A stretch of DNA of 17,978 bases from an uncultured Flavobacteriaceae bacterium (GTDB lineage Bacteria > Bacteroidota > Bacteroidia > Flavobacteriales > Flavobacteriaceae), in assembly GCA_913052425.1 (NCBI GenBank), contig CAJXEG010000006.1, positions 1-17,978 of the forward strand, in the 5' to 3' direction. The translations under genes were made by a program, and so were the position numbers. Under the pieces are notes generated by a model. The model was not told where the DNA came from. It saw only the letters and a program-made list of their open reading frames with translations, and made no database searches. Below, in pieces: positions 1 through 7,785 of this stretch; the first letter of the stretch is position 1; every line of letters starts with the position of its first letter.

Positions 1-590
1 ATCCCGACTTTGTGGATCTCAACATACAATTTGCTACCCAATACATCCCAGAGGGTCGAGAAAAACCCTATGGCACTGCAGATGCCTTGTACCAATGTCT
101 CGAACAACATCCCAATTTAAAAGAAGATACATTCTGTGTCTGCAATAGCGATAATCTGTACTCATTGAACGTCTTAAAAAATATTAAAAATGCCAATTCA
201 CGCCAAGCAATTTTGGCTTATGATATCGACCACCTCGAATACCCTAAAGAAAGGATATCGCGTTTTGCAGTGATGAAATTTAATGAAAATTATGATCTAT
301 TGGCCATCGTCGAAAAGCCTGAACCCAGCAGAATATCCAATTATACCGATGCGCATCAAAAAATCAGGGTGAGCATGAATATCTTTTTATTTGACGGTAA
401 ATATTTTTTCAAATACTTGGAAAATTGTCCACCTCACCCAATCAGAGACGAAAAAGAATTACCGACAGCTTTGATGAACATGATTGGTGACAATATTCAG
501 GTTTTAGGTATTCCCATTGAAGAACATGTACCGGATTTAACCTCCAAAAATGACATTGCCATATTGGAAAACTATTTAGGCGGTAGCTAA
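1..590 (+). CDS. Nucleotidyltransferase family protein, 5'-truncated by the window edge
   Basis: The frame is open to the left edge, so the N-terminal part, including the usual GxGxR nucleotide-binding loop, lies outside the window. What remains looks like the middle and C-terminal part of an NTP_transferase (sugar-phosphate nucleotidyltransferase-like) fold. A GTADAL motif follows a conserved Glu-Gly-Arg-Glu stretch, CNSDN sits at the metal and nucleotide site, and VEKP follows later, as in enzymes that move a nucleotide onto a sugar phosphate or a related alcohol phosphate in the cytoplasm. The substrate cannot be told from this part. The GTG at 12-14 is probably internal, because the reading frame upstream of it (Pro-Asp-Phe) is continuous. 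It ends 178 bases before the next gene and is probably not in the same transcription unit. The family is fairly sure; the specificity is not known. Confidence 0.8.
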   Translation, partial: PDFVDLNIQFATQYIPEGREKPYGTADALYQCLEQHPNLKEDTFCVCNSDNLYSLNVLKNIKNANSRQAILAYDIDHLEYPKERISRFAVMKFNENYDLLAIVEKPEPSRISNYTDAHQKIRVSMNIFLFDGKYFFKYLENCPPHPIRDEKELPTALMNMIGDNIQVLGIPIEEHVPDLTSKNDIAILENYLGGS

Positions 591-598
591 ATTACTTT

Positions 599-610
599 CC
601 GAAGATTCGG
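599..610 (+). terminator. Possible weak terminator hairpin after the nucleotidyltransferase gene
   Basis: CCGAA-GA-TTCGG forms a very short inverted repeat 9 bases after the stop codon. The nearest T-run (about 630-635) is too far away for a classical intrinsic terminator, so this is only a weak candidate. Confidence 0.2.
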
Positions 611-663
611 TAGAAATTATTAATTATTGATTTTTTCTCGGTTAGAATGCCTCCAATGCAAGA

Positions 664-697
664 TTTGATTTAATAATTTATCAACTTCTTATTTTTG
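664..697 (+). promoter_or_regulatory. Candidate Bacteroidota promoter for the ATP-grasp operon
   Basis: TATTTTTG at 690-697 is an exact TAnnTTTG -7 box. TTTG at 664-667 lies 22 bases upstream and could serve as the -33 element, slightly wider than the usual spacing of about 19-21. Transcription would begin near 704 and give a leader of about 65 bases. A second exact -7 box, TACTTTTG at 742-749, has no well-placed -33 element. Confidence 0.45.
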
Positions 698-768
698 CGA
701 CATTAATGGACAATTGTTCTTAATCCCATTGAGCGAGTTAATACTTTTGACCAAATTATTGTCAAACT

Positions 769-2211
769 TTGAAATCGATATACACCAACTATGCTCAAGC
801 GCCCAATACTTGGGATGAAATGTTCGAGAAAGAGGACTGCTTGAGATCTGTTTATGACGAGTTTGGAAGTTACCTGACCAAAGCATCTGTCGAAGAACTC
901 AATCAGATGCAGGAGTTTTCACGTCAGTTCTTCATGAACCAAGGGGTAACATTTACCGTTTACAACAACAAAAAAGGTGTAGAAAGAATTTTCCCCTTCG
1001 ACATCATTCCGAGAATCATCGCTTTTAAAGAATGGAATACCATAGAACGTGCCATCATTCAAAGGATCAAAGCCCTCAACTTTTTTTTAAAGGACATCTA
1101 CAATGAGCAGTTCATCATAAAAGATAAAATCATTCCTCCGGACTTAATCGTTTCCAACCCAAATTTTTTGAGAGAAATGAGGAATTTACAAGTACCACAA
1201 GACATTTACACCCACATATCGGGTGTTGATTTAATCCGTAACAAAGACGGTAAGTTTTATGTTCTTGAGGATAACTTAAGAACCCCCTCGGGGGTAAGTT
1301 ATATGCTTGAAAACAGGGAAATCACCAGAAGGCTCTACCCCCATATGCTCCCCAAACAAAAGGTACTTCAGGTCAACAATTATCCCCAAATACTGTACGA
1401 TCAATTAAAAACATTATCGCCAAAAACCAATCCTGAAATTGTGTTACTAACTCCCGGTCTTTACAATTCGGCCTATTATGAACACACTTCTTTGGCACGT
1501 TTGATGGGTGTTGAGTTGGTAGAAGGCAGTGATTTGGTGATAGACAATCATCATGTTTACATGAAAACAGCCGGAGGACTCAAAAAAGTAGACATCATCT
1601 ACAGACGTATTGACGATGATTATTTGGATCCTCTAAACTTTAAATCCGAAAGTGTCTTGGGCTTGGCTGGAATCATGGATTCTTATCGCAAAGGAAATGT
1701 GGTTATTGTCAATGCTCCGGGAACCGGAATAGCTGATGACAAGGCCATTTACATCTATGTACCCGATATGATTCGATATTATTTGAATGAGGAACCCATT
1801 CTGGAAAACATTAAAACCTATCAATTGGCCAAACCCGATGAAAAGGCCTATGTCTTAAAAAATATTGATCAAATGGTGGTCAAAAAAACAGATGGTAGTG
1901 GAGGATATGGAATGCTGATGGGTAAAACAGCATCTGAAAAAGAAATAAAGGACTATGTAGCTAAAATTGAAAAAAAACCCGAAAATTTTATAGCTCAACC
2001 CACACTGAGTCTTTCTACAGCCCCCTGTATTATCGACAATGAACTGACTCCAAGATGTGTGGATTTAAGACCTTTTGCCGTTTATGGAGCAACCGGTATC
2101 AAAGTTTGTCCCGGTGGATTATCGAGAGTAGCACTAAAAAAAGGCTCTTTGGTGGTCAATAGTTCTCAAGGTGGGGGGAGTAAAGACACATGGGTAATCA
2201 AATACAGTTGA
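769..2211 (+). CDS. Circularly permuted ATP-grasp protein (COG2308, DUF404/DUF407 type)
   Basis: Predicted cytoplasmic ATP-dependent carboxylate-amine ligase of the permuted ATP-grasp class. The 480-residue length is normal. Visible hallmarks are WDEMF near residue 15, VLEDNLRTPSG at 165-175, the ATP-binding VVKKTDGSGGYG at 370-381, VDLRPF at 431-436, CPGGLSRVAL at 447-456 and SSQGGGSKDTW at 465-475. The start is a TTG at 769: an in-frame TGA lies at 748-750 and no ATG or GTG falls between them, while the first ATG (820) would remove the conserved WDE residues. The gene overlaps the alpha-E gene downstream by 22 bases. In other bacteria this family occurs with alpha-E and transglutaminase-like proteins and is predicted to form peptide-like bonds on an unknown substrate. 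The family is certain from the motifs; the reaction is not experimentally known. Confidence 0.93.
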   Translation: MKSIYTNYAQAPNTWDEMFEKEDCLRSVYDEFGSYLTKASVEELNQMQEFSRQFFMNQGVTFTVYNNKKGVERIFPFDIIPRIIAFKEWNTIERAIIQRIKALNFFLKDIYNEQFIIKDKIIPPDLIVSNPNFLREMRNLQVPQDIYTHISGVDLIRNKDGKFYVLEDNLRTPSGVSYMLENREITRRLYPHMLPKQKVLQVNNYPQILYDQLKTLSPKTNPEIVLLTPGLYNSAYYEHTSLARLMGVELVEGSDLVIDNHHVYMKTAGGLKKVDIIYRRIDDDYLDPLNFKSESVLGLAGIMDSYRKGNVVIVNAPGTGIADDKAIYIYVPDMIRYYLNEEPILENIKTYQLAKPDEKAYVLKNIDQMVVKKTDGSGGYGMLMGKTASEKEIKDYVAKIEKKPENFIAQPTLSLSTAPCIIDNELTPRCVDLRPFAVYGATGIKVCPGGLSRVALKKGSLVVNSSQGGGSKDTWVIKYS

Positions 2212-3143
2212 GCATGTTGAGTAGGGTTGCAAATAATTTATTTTGGATGGACCGTTACATGGAAAGGAGCTATGGTTTGCTGAACCTCATCAGAACCAAT
2301 TACAACTCAACCATTGATTCGGGAGATTATTCCTCATGGAATGGCATATTGAATACCTACATGGGAATCGATGAGGAAAAACATTACGAAAATTATTCAG
2401 ACTCCATTTCGATCATTGATTTCATGCTTTTTGATCTCAACAACCCCAACACCTTGATCAATATGGTGATCAGAGCCAGGGAAAATGCCAGAAGTGTACA
2501 AGAACACATTTCTAGAGAATTATGGCTTTCAGTCAACAAATACTACCTGCACATCAGAGATGAAAACATCTCAAAAAAATATCGAAAAAGTGACCCCATC
2601 GACTTTGTCAATGATCTGCTACAGTACAATCACATTTACTACAGCAGTGCCGACATTACGCAGGAAAGAGGAAACGCCTACTGTTTTATGAACCTCGGTA
2701 AATACATTGAAAGAGTCGTTCAAAGTATAGATTTTCTCAATGTCAGAATCATCAGTCTCAATGATGACAATCACAATTTGACAGAAAGCTTCTTTTGGAA
2801 AAATTTATTAACCTCAATTGGAGGATATCAACTGTACATCAAAACTTATAAATCTATTTTTAATGTAGAGAACATCATTGAAATGATTTCAATTAATGAG
2901 CATTTTCCACGCTCTATAAAGTACAGTATTAAAAAATTAAATATTCACATTGAGCGATTGAACCGATTCAATCAATTAAACGATACAGCATTACTGTTCA
3001 ACATAGGAAAACTCAAAAACACACTTGACTATACCACCATGGAGGCCATAAAAAAAATGGGACTTCATCAATTTTTGGAAAACATCAAATACGATCTAAA
3101 CGAAATCTCCATCAGCATTAATAAATTGTATTTCTCGCAATGA
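2190..3143 (+). CDS. Alpha-E domain-containing protein (DUF403, COG2307)
   Basis: This is a 317-residue, all-helical cytoplasmic protein. The family signature is at the N-terminus: MLSRVANNLFWMDRYMER at residues 9-26, followed by long amphipathic helices rich in Asn, Ile and Glu. No catalytic residues are known for the family. It is thought to act as a partner of the permuted ATP-grasp enzyme encoded just upstream. The start at 2190 is chosen over the ATG at 2214 because a purine-rich, SD-like GGGGGGAG lies at 2172-2179, about 10 bases before it. The resulting overlap with the upstream gene implies translational coupling. The following gene begins 13 bases after the stop. The family call is firm; the biochemical role is unknown. 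Confidence 0.9.
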   Translation: MGNQIQLSMLSRVANNLFWMDRYMERSYGLLNLIRTNYNSTIDSGDYSSWNGILNTYMGIDEEKHYENYSDSISIIDFMLFDLNNPNTLINMVIRARENARSVQEHISRELWLSVNKYYLHIRDENISKKYRKSDPIDFVNDLLQYNHIYYSSADITQERGNAYCFMNLGKYIERVVQSIDFLNVRIISLNDDNHNLTESFFWKNLLTSIGGYQLYIKTYKSIFNVENIIEMISINEHFPRSIKYSIKKLNIHIERLNRFNQLNDTALLFNIGKLKNTLDYTTMEAIKKMGLHQFLENIKYDLNEISISINKLYFSQ

Positions 3144-3156
3144 TATTGAATCCAAG

Positions 3157-4125
3157 ATGAAATTTTATTTACACCATACTACCCAATACAGCTATTCTAA
3201 CCCAGTCATCGAAAGCGCCAATAAGATTCTACTCTATCCATTCAACGATATGAATCAACAGTTGGCAAACCACAAGCTGACCATCTCCGGAAATCCAAAT
3301 GTTTTTACCTATTTGGACGATTATAACAACCAGGTGGGGTTTTTCACCTATGTACCGCCACACAAGAAGCTATTAATCAGCTCTGAAGCAGAAATAATCT
3401 CAAAAAAAATAGTTCTACCGGAGGAAAAAACAAATACCAAAGATCAGTGGAAAACCATTGAAGAAATTGGAAAAACCATTGAATACCTTCCTTTTTTAAG
3501 CATTGAAAAAATAGAGGCTTTTGAGCAGTTGAATGATCTATTAAATGAAATTATTGATAAAAAACATTCCCCACTAGAAAATGTAAAAAGCTTATGTGAT
3601 TACATCAATAAAAGCTTCAACTATCAAAAGGGAGTAACCAATGTTTTTACCACCATTGACGAAGTATGGAAATTAAAATCCGGAGTATGTCAGGACTTTA
3701 CCAACATATTGATACAACTCTGTAGAATGGTAAAAATACCGACAAGATATGTCAGTGGCTATGTCTTTGCAGATGAAGGATTACGCGGTGCCGGCGCTAC
3801 CCACGCTTGGGTCGAAATATTCATTCCCACTTATGGGTGGTTGGGACTTGATCCTACCAACAACTGTATTGCCGATCAATTTCATATCCGCTTGGCTGTA
3901 GGAAGAAATTATAATGATTGTGCTCCTGTAAAAGGTGTTTTTAAGGGAAATGAAACCCAATTAATGGATGTAAAAGTTCACTTGGATACCAAGAGAAAAA
4001 CCAAGAATTTGGAATTGTTAACCCAGGACTCAGTAGCCGTAGAATCCCATCAAAGCATTACCCAAAACAGCTACAGAAGAAATTTGGAAATGATTCAACA
4101 ACAGCAACAGCAACAACAACAGTAG
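3157..4125 (+). CDS. Transglutaminase-like cysteine protein with a C-terminal polyglutamine tail
   Basis: 322 residues with no signal peptide, so probably cytoplasmic. The N-terminal beta-rich domain (about 1-85) is the one usually found in bacterial transglutaminase-like proteins. The papain-like transglutaminase core follows, with catalytic Cys178 in GVCQDF, His216 in THAWVE and Asp232 in LDPTNN, so the triad is intact. Members of this group are predicted peptidases or acyl-transferases that process the product of the adjacent ATP-grasp and alpha-E proteins. The core ends near residue 277. A hydrophilic tail follows and finishes with nine consecutive Gln residues (314-322), coded by mixed CAA and CAG (4096-4122). 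The tail is not part of the domain and is unusual for a bacterial protein. It is the third gene of the operon, 13 bases behind the alpha-E gene. The family is confident; the substrate is unknown. Confidence 0.92.
   Translation: MKFYLHHTTQYSYSNPVIESANKILLYPFNDMNQQLANHKLTISGNPNVFTYLDDYNNQVGFFTYVPPHKKLLISSEAEIISKKIVLPEEKTNTKDQWKTIEEIGKTIEYLPFLSIEKIEAFEQLNDLLNEIIDKKHSPLENVKSLCDYINKSFNYQKGVTNVFTTIDEVWKLKSGVCQDFTNILIQLCRMVKIPTRYVSGYVFADEGLRGAGATHAWVEIFIPTYGWLGLDPTNNCIADQFHIRLAVGRNYNDCAPVKGVFKGNETQLMDVKVHLDTKRKTKNLELLTQDSVAVESHQSITQNSYRRNLEMIQQQQQQQQQ
4096..4122 (+). repeat. CAA/CAG codon repeat coding for nine glutamines
   Basis: Nine consecutive Gln codons (CAA CAA CAG CAA CAG CAA CAA CAA CAG) lie directly before the TAG stop of the transglutaminase-like gene. 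Because the unit is three bases, slippage would change tail length without shifting the frame. Confidence 0.9.
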
Positions 4126-4187
4126 CTCCTTTATTACTTTAATGGTTCTTTAACAATTTATAATTTTAAAGTCAAATCATTTCAAGC

Positions 4188-4195
4188 TATATTTG
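4188..4195 (+). promoter_or_regulatory. -7 promoter box for the Bax-inhibitor-1-like gene
   Basis: TATATTTG is an exact match to the Bacteroidota TAnnTTTG box, 39 bases before the ATG. No clear TTG is found at the -33 distance, so the assignment rests on one element. Confidence 0.4.
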
Positions 4196-4234
4196 TTTGA
4201 ATAACGTCTATTTCAGACATTAAATAATACAACA

Positions 4235-4972
4235 ATGGCCAACCACTTATCATTAAGATCGGGAAATCCGGTACTTACCAAAACCACTTTTTCAAACACT
4301 TCAGAAATTTCAGAAACCATGACCATCAATGGAACGGTCAACAAAACTGCCATTAGTTTACTGTTGTTGATAGGCACAGGCTATCTGACCTTCAACACCA
4401 TCAATCCCGGCATATTGATCGCCTGTGGTATAGGAGGTTTTATTGTAGCCATAGTAACTGTTTTCAAAAAGGAATGGGCACCCATCACCGTTCCCCTATA
4501 TGCCATATTGGAAGGTGCTTTATTAGGTGGAATATCGTTTATGTACAACAGTCTTTATGACGGTATCGTAACCGATGCGATTTTTCTTACCGTAGGTATC
4601 CTACTATCACTACTGGTTGCCTATCGTTCGGGTTATATCAAGCCCACTGAAAATTTTAAATTAGGGATTTTTGCCGCCACAGGAGGCATTGCCATCGTCT
4701 ATTTGGTCAATTTTGTAATGGGGTTTTTTGGATCGAGTATGGGAATCATGCAAATCGACAACGCTTCTCCTATGAGTATAGGTTTCAGTGTGGTTGTAGT
4801 TATCATTGCTGCGCTCAATCTGGTTTTAGACTTTGACTTTATCGAAGAGGGCGCTGAAAAAGGAGCTCCCAAATACATGGAATGGTATGGAGCTTTTGGC
4901 CTTTTGGTTACGCTGATCTGGCTCTACCTTGAGATCCTAAGACTCTTGGCCAAACTCAATTCCAGAAGATAG
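4235..4972 (+). CDS. Bax inhibitor-1/YccA family membrane protein
   Basis: This 245-residue integral inner-membrane protein has about seven hydrophobic helices, near residues 37-55, 58-77, 84-104, 111-130, 143-165, 180-198 and 216-236. They follow a polar N-terminal segment of about 35 residues that starts MANHLSLRSGNP, typical of the YccA-like (COG4760) branch. The acidic LDFDFIEEG segment after helix 6 (198-206) is the conserved part of the family; the equivalent aspartates in BI-1 homologues are associated with pH-dependent calcium leak. The bacterial role is poorly defined. The gene is 109 bases behind the transglutaminase-like gene, has its own -7 box, and is probably transcribed alone. 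The family assignment is strong; the function is inferred from the family only. Confidence 0.9.
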   Translation: MANHLSLRSGNPVLTKTTFSNTSEISETMTINGTVNKTAISLLLLIGTGYLTFNTINPGILIACGIGGFIVAIVTVFKKEWAPITVPLYAILEGALLGGISFMYNSLYDGIVTDAIFLTVGILLSLLVAYRSGYIKPTENFKLGIFAATGGIAIVYLVNFVMGFFGSSMGIMQIDNASPMSIGFSVVVVIIAALNLVLDFDFIEEGAEKGAPKYMEWYGAFGLLVTLIWLYLEILRLLAKLNSRR

Positions 4973-4984
4973 TTTTCTAATTTT

Positions 4985-4998
4985 ACAGGCCCTGTTTT
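4985..4998 (+). terminator. Possible weak terminator after the BI-1-like gene
   Basis: ACAG-GCC-CTGT forms a 4-bp hairpin (a fifth G-C pair would leave a one-base loop) followed by TTTT, 12 bases after the stop codon. The stem is short, so termination would be inefficient. Confidence 0.3.
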
Positions 4999-5077
4999 AA
5001 ATTGTTTCCCTGCTTGCTGAAAAATTCACTGAGTAACAATTTCTTGTTTTAAATTCATAGATCATTCATCCATTAGC

Positions 5078-5404
5078 ATGAAAAATTATCCAACACTGCT
5101 CTACTTATCGGTCATTACGATTTTTCTATCCTGTAATTCACATCAATCACTTCAATTTTCAGCGACCCCCAAAATTGTAGAAAATCCCAACAACGCCACT
5201 CCCCTAACCGCCTACATCAATTTCAAATCCAATCATCCTGTAAATTCTGTAATCGAAAAAATCAATGATGGGGAAAGAGAAACAATACTAAAATACCGCC
5301 AGAGGGATAAAACCAAATACGGGTACTTGTTTAAGTACATGAAACCTAAAAAAACCCAAGGTAGTGTGGGAAATGAAATTGCCCCCTTTGACAACCTACA
5401 GTAA
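5078..5404 (+). CDS. Short lipoprotein resembling the N-terminal domain of aryl-sulfate sulfotransferases; possibly a remnant
   Basis: 108 residues. A lipoprotein signal peptide ends in the lipobox FLSC with Cys19 as the lipidation site, so it is probably anchored in the envelope. The following stretch, ENPNNATPLTAYINFKS (35-51), resembles the beta-sandwich domain that precedes the propeller in Bacteroidota aryl-sulfate sulfotransferases (ASST), where NPxxxxPLTA followed by a hydrophobic strand is common. The catalytic propeller is absent: the frame stops at 5404 and no continuation is visible in other frames before the next gene. It could therefore be a 3'-deleted remnant or a genuine small lipoprotein. 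The similarity is by eye only. It is isolated by 105 bases upstream and 137 bases downstream. The gene is fairly likely to be expressed as a lipoprotein; its function is unknown. Confidence 0.6.
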   Translation: MKNYPTLLYLSVITIFLSCNSHQSLQFSATPKIVENPNNATPLTAYINFKSNHPVNSVIEKINDGERETILKYRQRDKTKYGYLFKYMKPKKTQGSVGNEIAPFDNLQ

Positions 5405-5478
5405 AATAGATTGGACCCTTTTTTGTGCACAGAGAATAGAATGAAAAGCCGATGTTGAAGTTTAAATATTTTTTAAAT

Positions 5479-5490
5479 GTGTACGTACAC
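5479..5490. promoter_or_regulatory. Perfect 12-bp palindrome, candidate operator
   Basis: GTGTACGTACAC is identical to its reverse complement. It ends 18 bases before the -7 box at 5509, so a bound dimeric regulator would cover the -33 region of the DUF5916 gene promoter. The regulator is not identifiable from the window. Confidence 0.4.
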
Positions 5491-5491
5491 G

Positions 5492-5506
5492 AATTCTATC
5501 AGAATT
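5492..5506. promoter_or_regulatory. Second inverted repeat between the palindrome and the -7 box
   Basis: AATTCT-ATC-AGAATT is a 6-bp dyad with a 3-base spacer. It begins one base after the 12-bp palindrome and ends two bases before the -7 box. It could be a second operator half or part of the same regulatory site. It is AT-rich, so chance is possible. Confidence 0.3.
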
Positions 5507-5508
5507 TG

Positions 5509-5516
5509 TAAGTTTG
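5509..5516 (+). promoter_or_regulatory. -7 promoter box for the CBM9/DUF5916 gene
   Basis: TAAGTTTG matches TAnnTTTG exactly and lies 25 bases before the ATG at 5542. No TTG is seen at the -33 distance, which suits a promoter that depends on an activator at the neighbouring dyads. Confidence 0.45.
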
Positions 5517-5541
5517 TTTTGCTAAGATTATTTAAATTTTG

Positions 5542-7785
5542 ATGTTGAATTTGATAAAACAAACCATAAAGTTTACCCACGTATTTCTCCTCGGATTAAT
5601 TTTATTTGGCTATAGTTATAGGGGGTTAGCACAAGAAACCTACCCCAACATGAATGTTAAATTCACTTCATCTTCCATCACCATTGATGGAAATAATCTG
5701 GAAGAGGCCTGGAAAACTGCAGACTCAACCTACACAGGCTGGACACACTTTCCCAATGAATCAACCGATTTTAAAAACCCAACACAGCTCAAATTGCTTT
5801 ACGATGATAAAAACATATACCTTATGTGTAAAGCGTTTTCGGCCTCCGATGATTATGTAATCCCCTCACTAAAATGGGATTTCAGTGGAAAGGCATCAGA
5901 CAAAATAAACTTTATATTCGACACCTTTAGTGATGGTAATATTGCCTATATGTTTGGCTCCAACATGGCTGGAGTAAAAAGTGATATTTTGATTTCAAAT
6001 GGTGGAGTTAGCACCCCTAGGAATGACATCAACAGAACTTGGGATGCCAAATTTGATGTGGAGGGACAAATATTTCCCGGCTACTATATCGTCGAAATGA
6101 GGATTCCACTTTCAACACTCAGTTTCCCCAAAGGATCTACCTCTTGGCGTTTCAACTTTTTCAGATTCGATACCACAGAATACCAAAGAACCACTTGGGC
6201 CAGAATTCCTCAAGAGTTCAAAGATTACAACTTGGCTTTTATGGGTAAGATTCACTTCGAAAAACCTTTGGGTAAATCCAATGCCAATATCTCTGTGATC
6301 CCATTTATAAACGCCATTACCATAAACAACTTTGAAAACGACACCACTCTCAACGATCTTTCTATTGGGGGAGATATTAAAGTCCCGATTGGAAACGGAC
6401 TGAATTTGGATCTGACCTATAATCCCGATTTTTCTCAAGTCGAAGTCGACGACGAAATAGTAAACCTTAGAAGGTTTGAAATCAAACTGCCTGAAAAAAG
6501 ACAATTTTTCCTCCAAAACAGTGATCTTTTTTCAAATTTCGGTGCCATCAGAACCATTACGCCTTTCTTTACCAGAAGAATAGGCCTGGCCAGAGATGCC
6601 CAAGGCAATCTGGTCGAAAACGACATCATCGGGGGCATTCGATTGAGTGGTAAAATTTCCAATGGTTTAAAAATAGGTTTGTTGAGCATGCTCACCAATG
6701 ATGATGTGGCTAATGAGATTCCCTCCAATCTGAATACCGTACTCTCCCTAAATCAAAAAGTATTCAACCGCTCAGCACTCAAGTTTCTGTTCATCAACAG
6801 AGAGACAACTAAAGATTATGATTTCGTTGATCAAAATGACACATTCAATCGTCTGATCGGTTTGGAATATGATCTAAACTCCATTGATAATGTGTGGAAT
6901 GGTAGATTTTTCACCTACAACTCTTTCAGTCCACTCAAAAACGAAAATGGTTTTAGCGGTGGAGTCAGAGTAAAAAAAGAAACACGAAAGCAAGAAATCA
7001 GTTTTGAATATTCCTATTTGGGAGACGATTTTCGATCTGACCTGGGCATATTGAGAAGGATTGGAGTCTCAAAATTCTGCCCTTATTACGCCCACAAGTT
7101 TTACCCCAAAAAAGGAAGGGTTAATTACTACAGGCTGGCCTATTACCATTGGCTGTGGTTCAAATTAAATTCTTCCACGGAAAACATTCTTGAAAATAAT
7201 TTTATGGCAAGTTTTAGAGCCATATACACCAACCAAAGTGAACTTGAATTCAGGGTTTTTAACGCAAACGAATATTTCCCCAATGACTTTGACCCAACCG
7301 GAATAAATAGTGAAGCGCCTCTTGTCGGAGGAAATACTTACCACACCAACATCTTTGAAATAAGTTATTCCTCCAATCCTGCTAAGGATTTTTATTTTAT
7401 TGCTGCACAGAACTATGGAAAATTCTATGATGGAACAAAATATTCTTTTGAAAACAGTATTTTCTTCAGGTTCCAACCCAAGCTATTGGCCAGCGTAAAG
7501 TTAAACTACGACGCTATCAAATTAAACCACCTTGAGAATACAGCACAACTTTGGCTGGTGGGTCCAAAATTTGATTTTTCTTTTACCAAAAAACTCTATT
7601 GGGCCACCTTGATACAATTCAACTCACAGTCCGAAAACCTCGGTGTCAACTCACGCTTACAGTGGAGATTCAATGGACTCTCCAACCTTTTCCTGGTTTA
7701 CAACGACAATTACCTGGTCAGAGAAACCGCCCCCATATCTCCCCGCATGAGAAGTCTAAACTTAAAAATAACCTATTGGTTTTAA
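5542..7785 (+). CDS. CBM9-like and DUF5916 domain outer-membrane protein
   Basis: 747 residues from the ATG at 5542; a TTG one codon earlier is less likely. A signal peptide of about 31 residues ends GLAQ. A CBM9-like beta-sandwich follows (about 42-235, with ITIDGNNLEEAW and YDDKNIYLMCKAF). The long DUF5916 region then has the family's conserved core (LTYNPDFSQVEVDD, LPEKRQFFLQN and FFTRRIG). The C-terminus alternates aromatic and polar residues and ends in Phe (ITYWF), as expected of an outer-membrane beta-barrel. The family is widespread in Bacteroidota and its substrate is unknown. The CBM9-like domain suggests contact with a glycan or similar ligand. The gene stands alone behind a dyad-rich promoter and converges with the next gene 14 bases away. 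The domain assignment is strong; the role is inferred. Confidence 0.9.
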   Translation: MLNLIKQTIKFTHVFLLGLILFGYSYRGLAQETYPNMNVKFTSSSITIDGNNLEEAWKTADSTYTGWTHFPNESTDFKNPTQLKLLYDDKNIYLMCKAFSASDDYVIPSLKWDFSGKASDKINFIFDTFSDGNIAYMFGSNMAGVKSDILISNGGVSTPRNDINRTWDAKFDVEGQIFPGYYIVEMRIPLSTLSFPKGSTSWRFNFFRFDTTEYQRTTWARIPQEFKDYNLAFMGKIHFEKPLGKSNANISVIPFINAITINNFENDTTLNDLSIGGDIKVPIGNGLNLDLTYNPDFSQVEVDDEIVNLRRFEIKLPEKRQFFLQNSDLFSNFGAIRTITPFFTRRIGLARDAQGNLVENDIIGGIRLSGKISNGLKIGLLSMLTNDDVANEIPSNLNTVLSLNQKVFNRSALKFLFINRETTKDYDFVDQNDTFNRLIGLEYDLNSIDNVWNGRFFTYNSFSPLKNENGFSGGVRVKKETRKQEISFEYSYLGDDFRSDLGILRRIGVSKFCPYYAHKFYPKKGRVNYYRLAYYHWLWFKLNSSTENILENNFMASFRAIYTNQSELEFRVFNANEYFPNDFDPTGINSEAPLVGGNTYHTNIFEISYSSNPAKDFYFIAAQNYGKFYDGTKYSFENSIFFRFQPKLLASVKLNYDAIKLNHLENTAQLWLVGPKFDFSFTKKLYWATLIQFNSQSENLGVNSRLQWRFNGLSNLFLVYNDNYLVRETAPISPRMRSLNLKITYWF

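Noticed and set aside
2172..2179. Run of six G as a phase-variation tract
   Set aside because: It is short and fits better as the purine-rich ribosome-binding region of the overlapping alpha-E gene; a shift would affect only the last residues of the ATP-grasp protein.
4136..4172. ACTTTAA/TTAAAGT inverted repeat with a 23-base spacer after the transglutaminase-like gene
   Set aside because: The arms are all AT apart from one pair and the loop is long; a chance match in AT-rich DNA is likely.
6112..6728. Overlapping antisense open frames inside the DUF5916 gene
   Set aside because: They lie opposite a gene with clear family motifs, have no recognisable domains or RBS, and arise from the codon bias of the sense strand.
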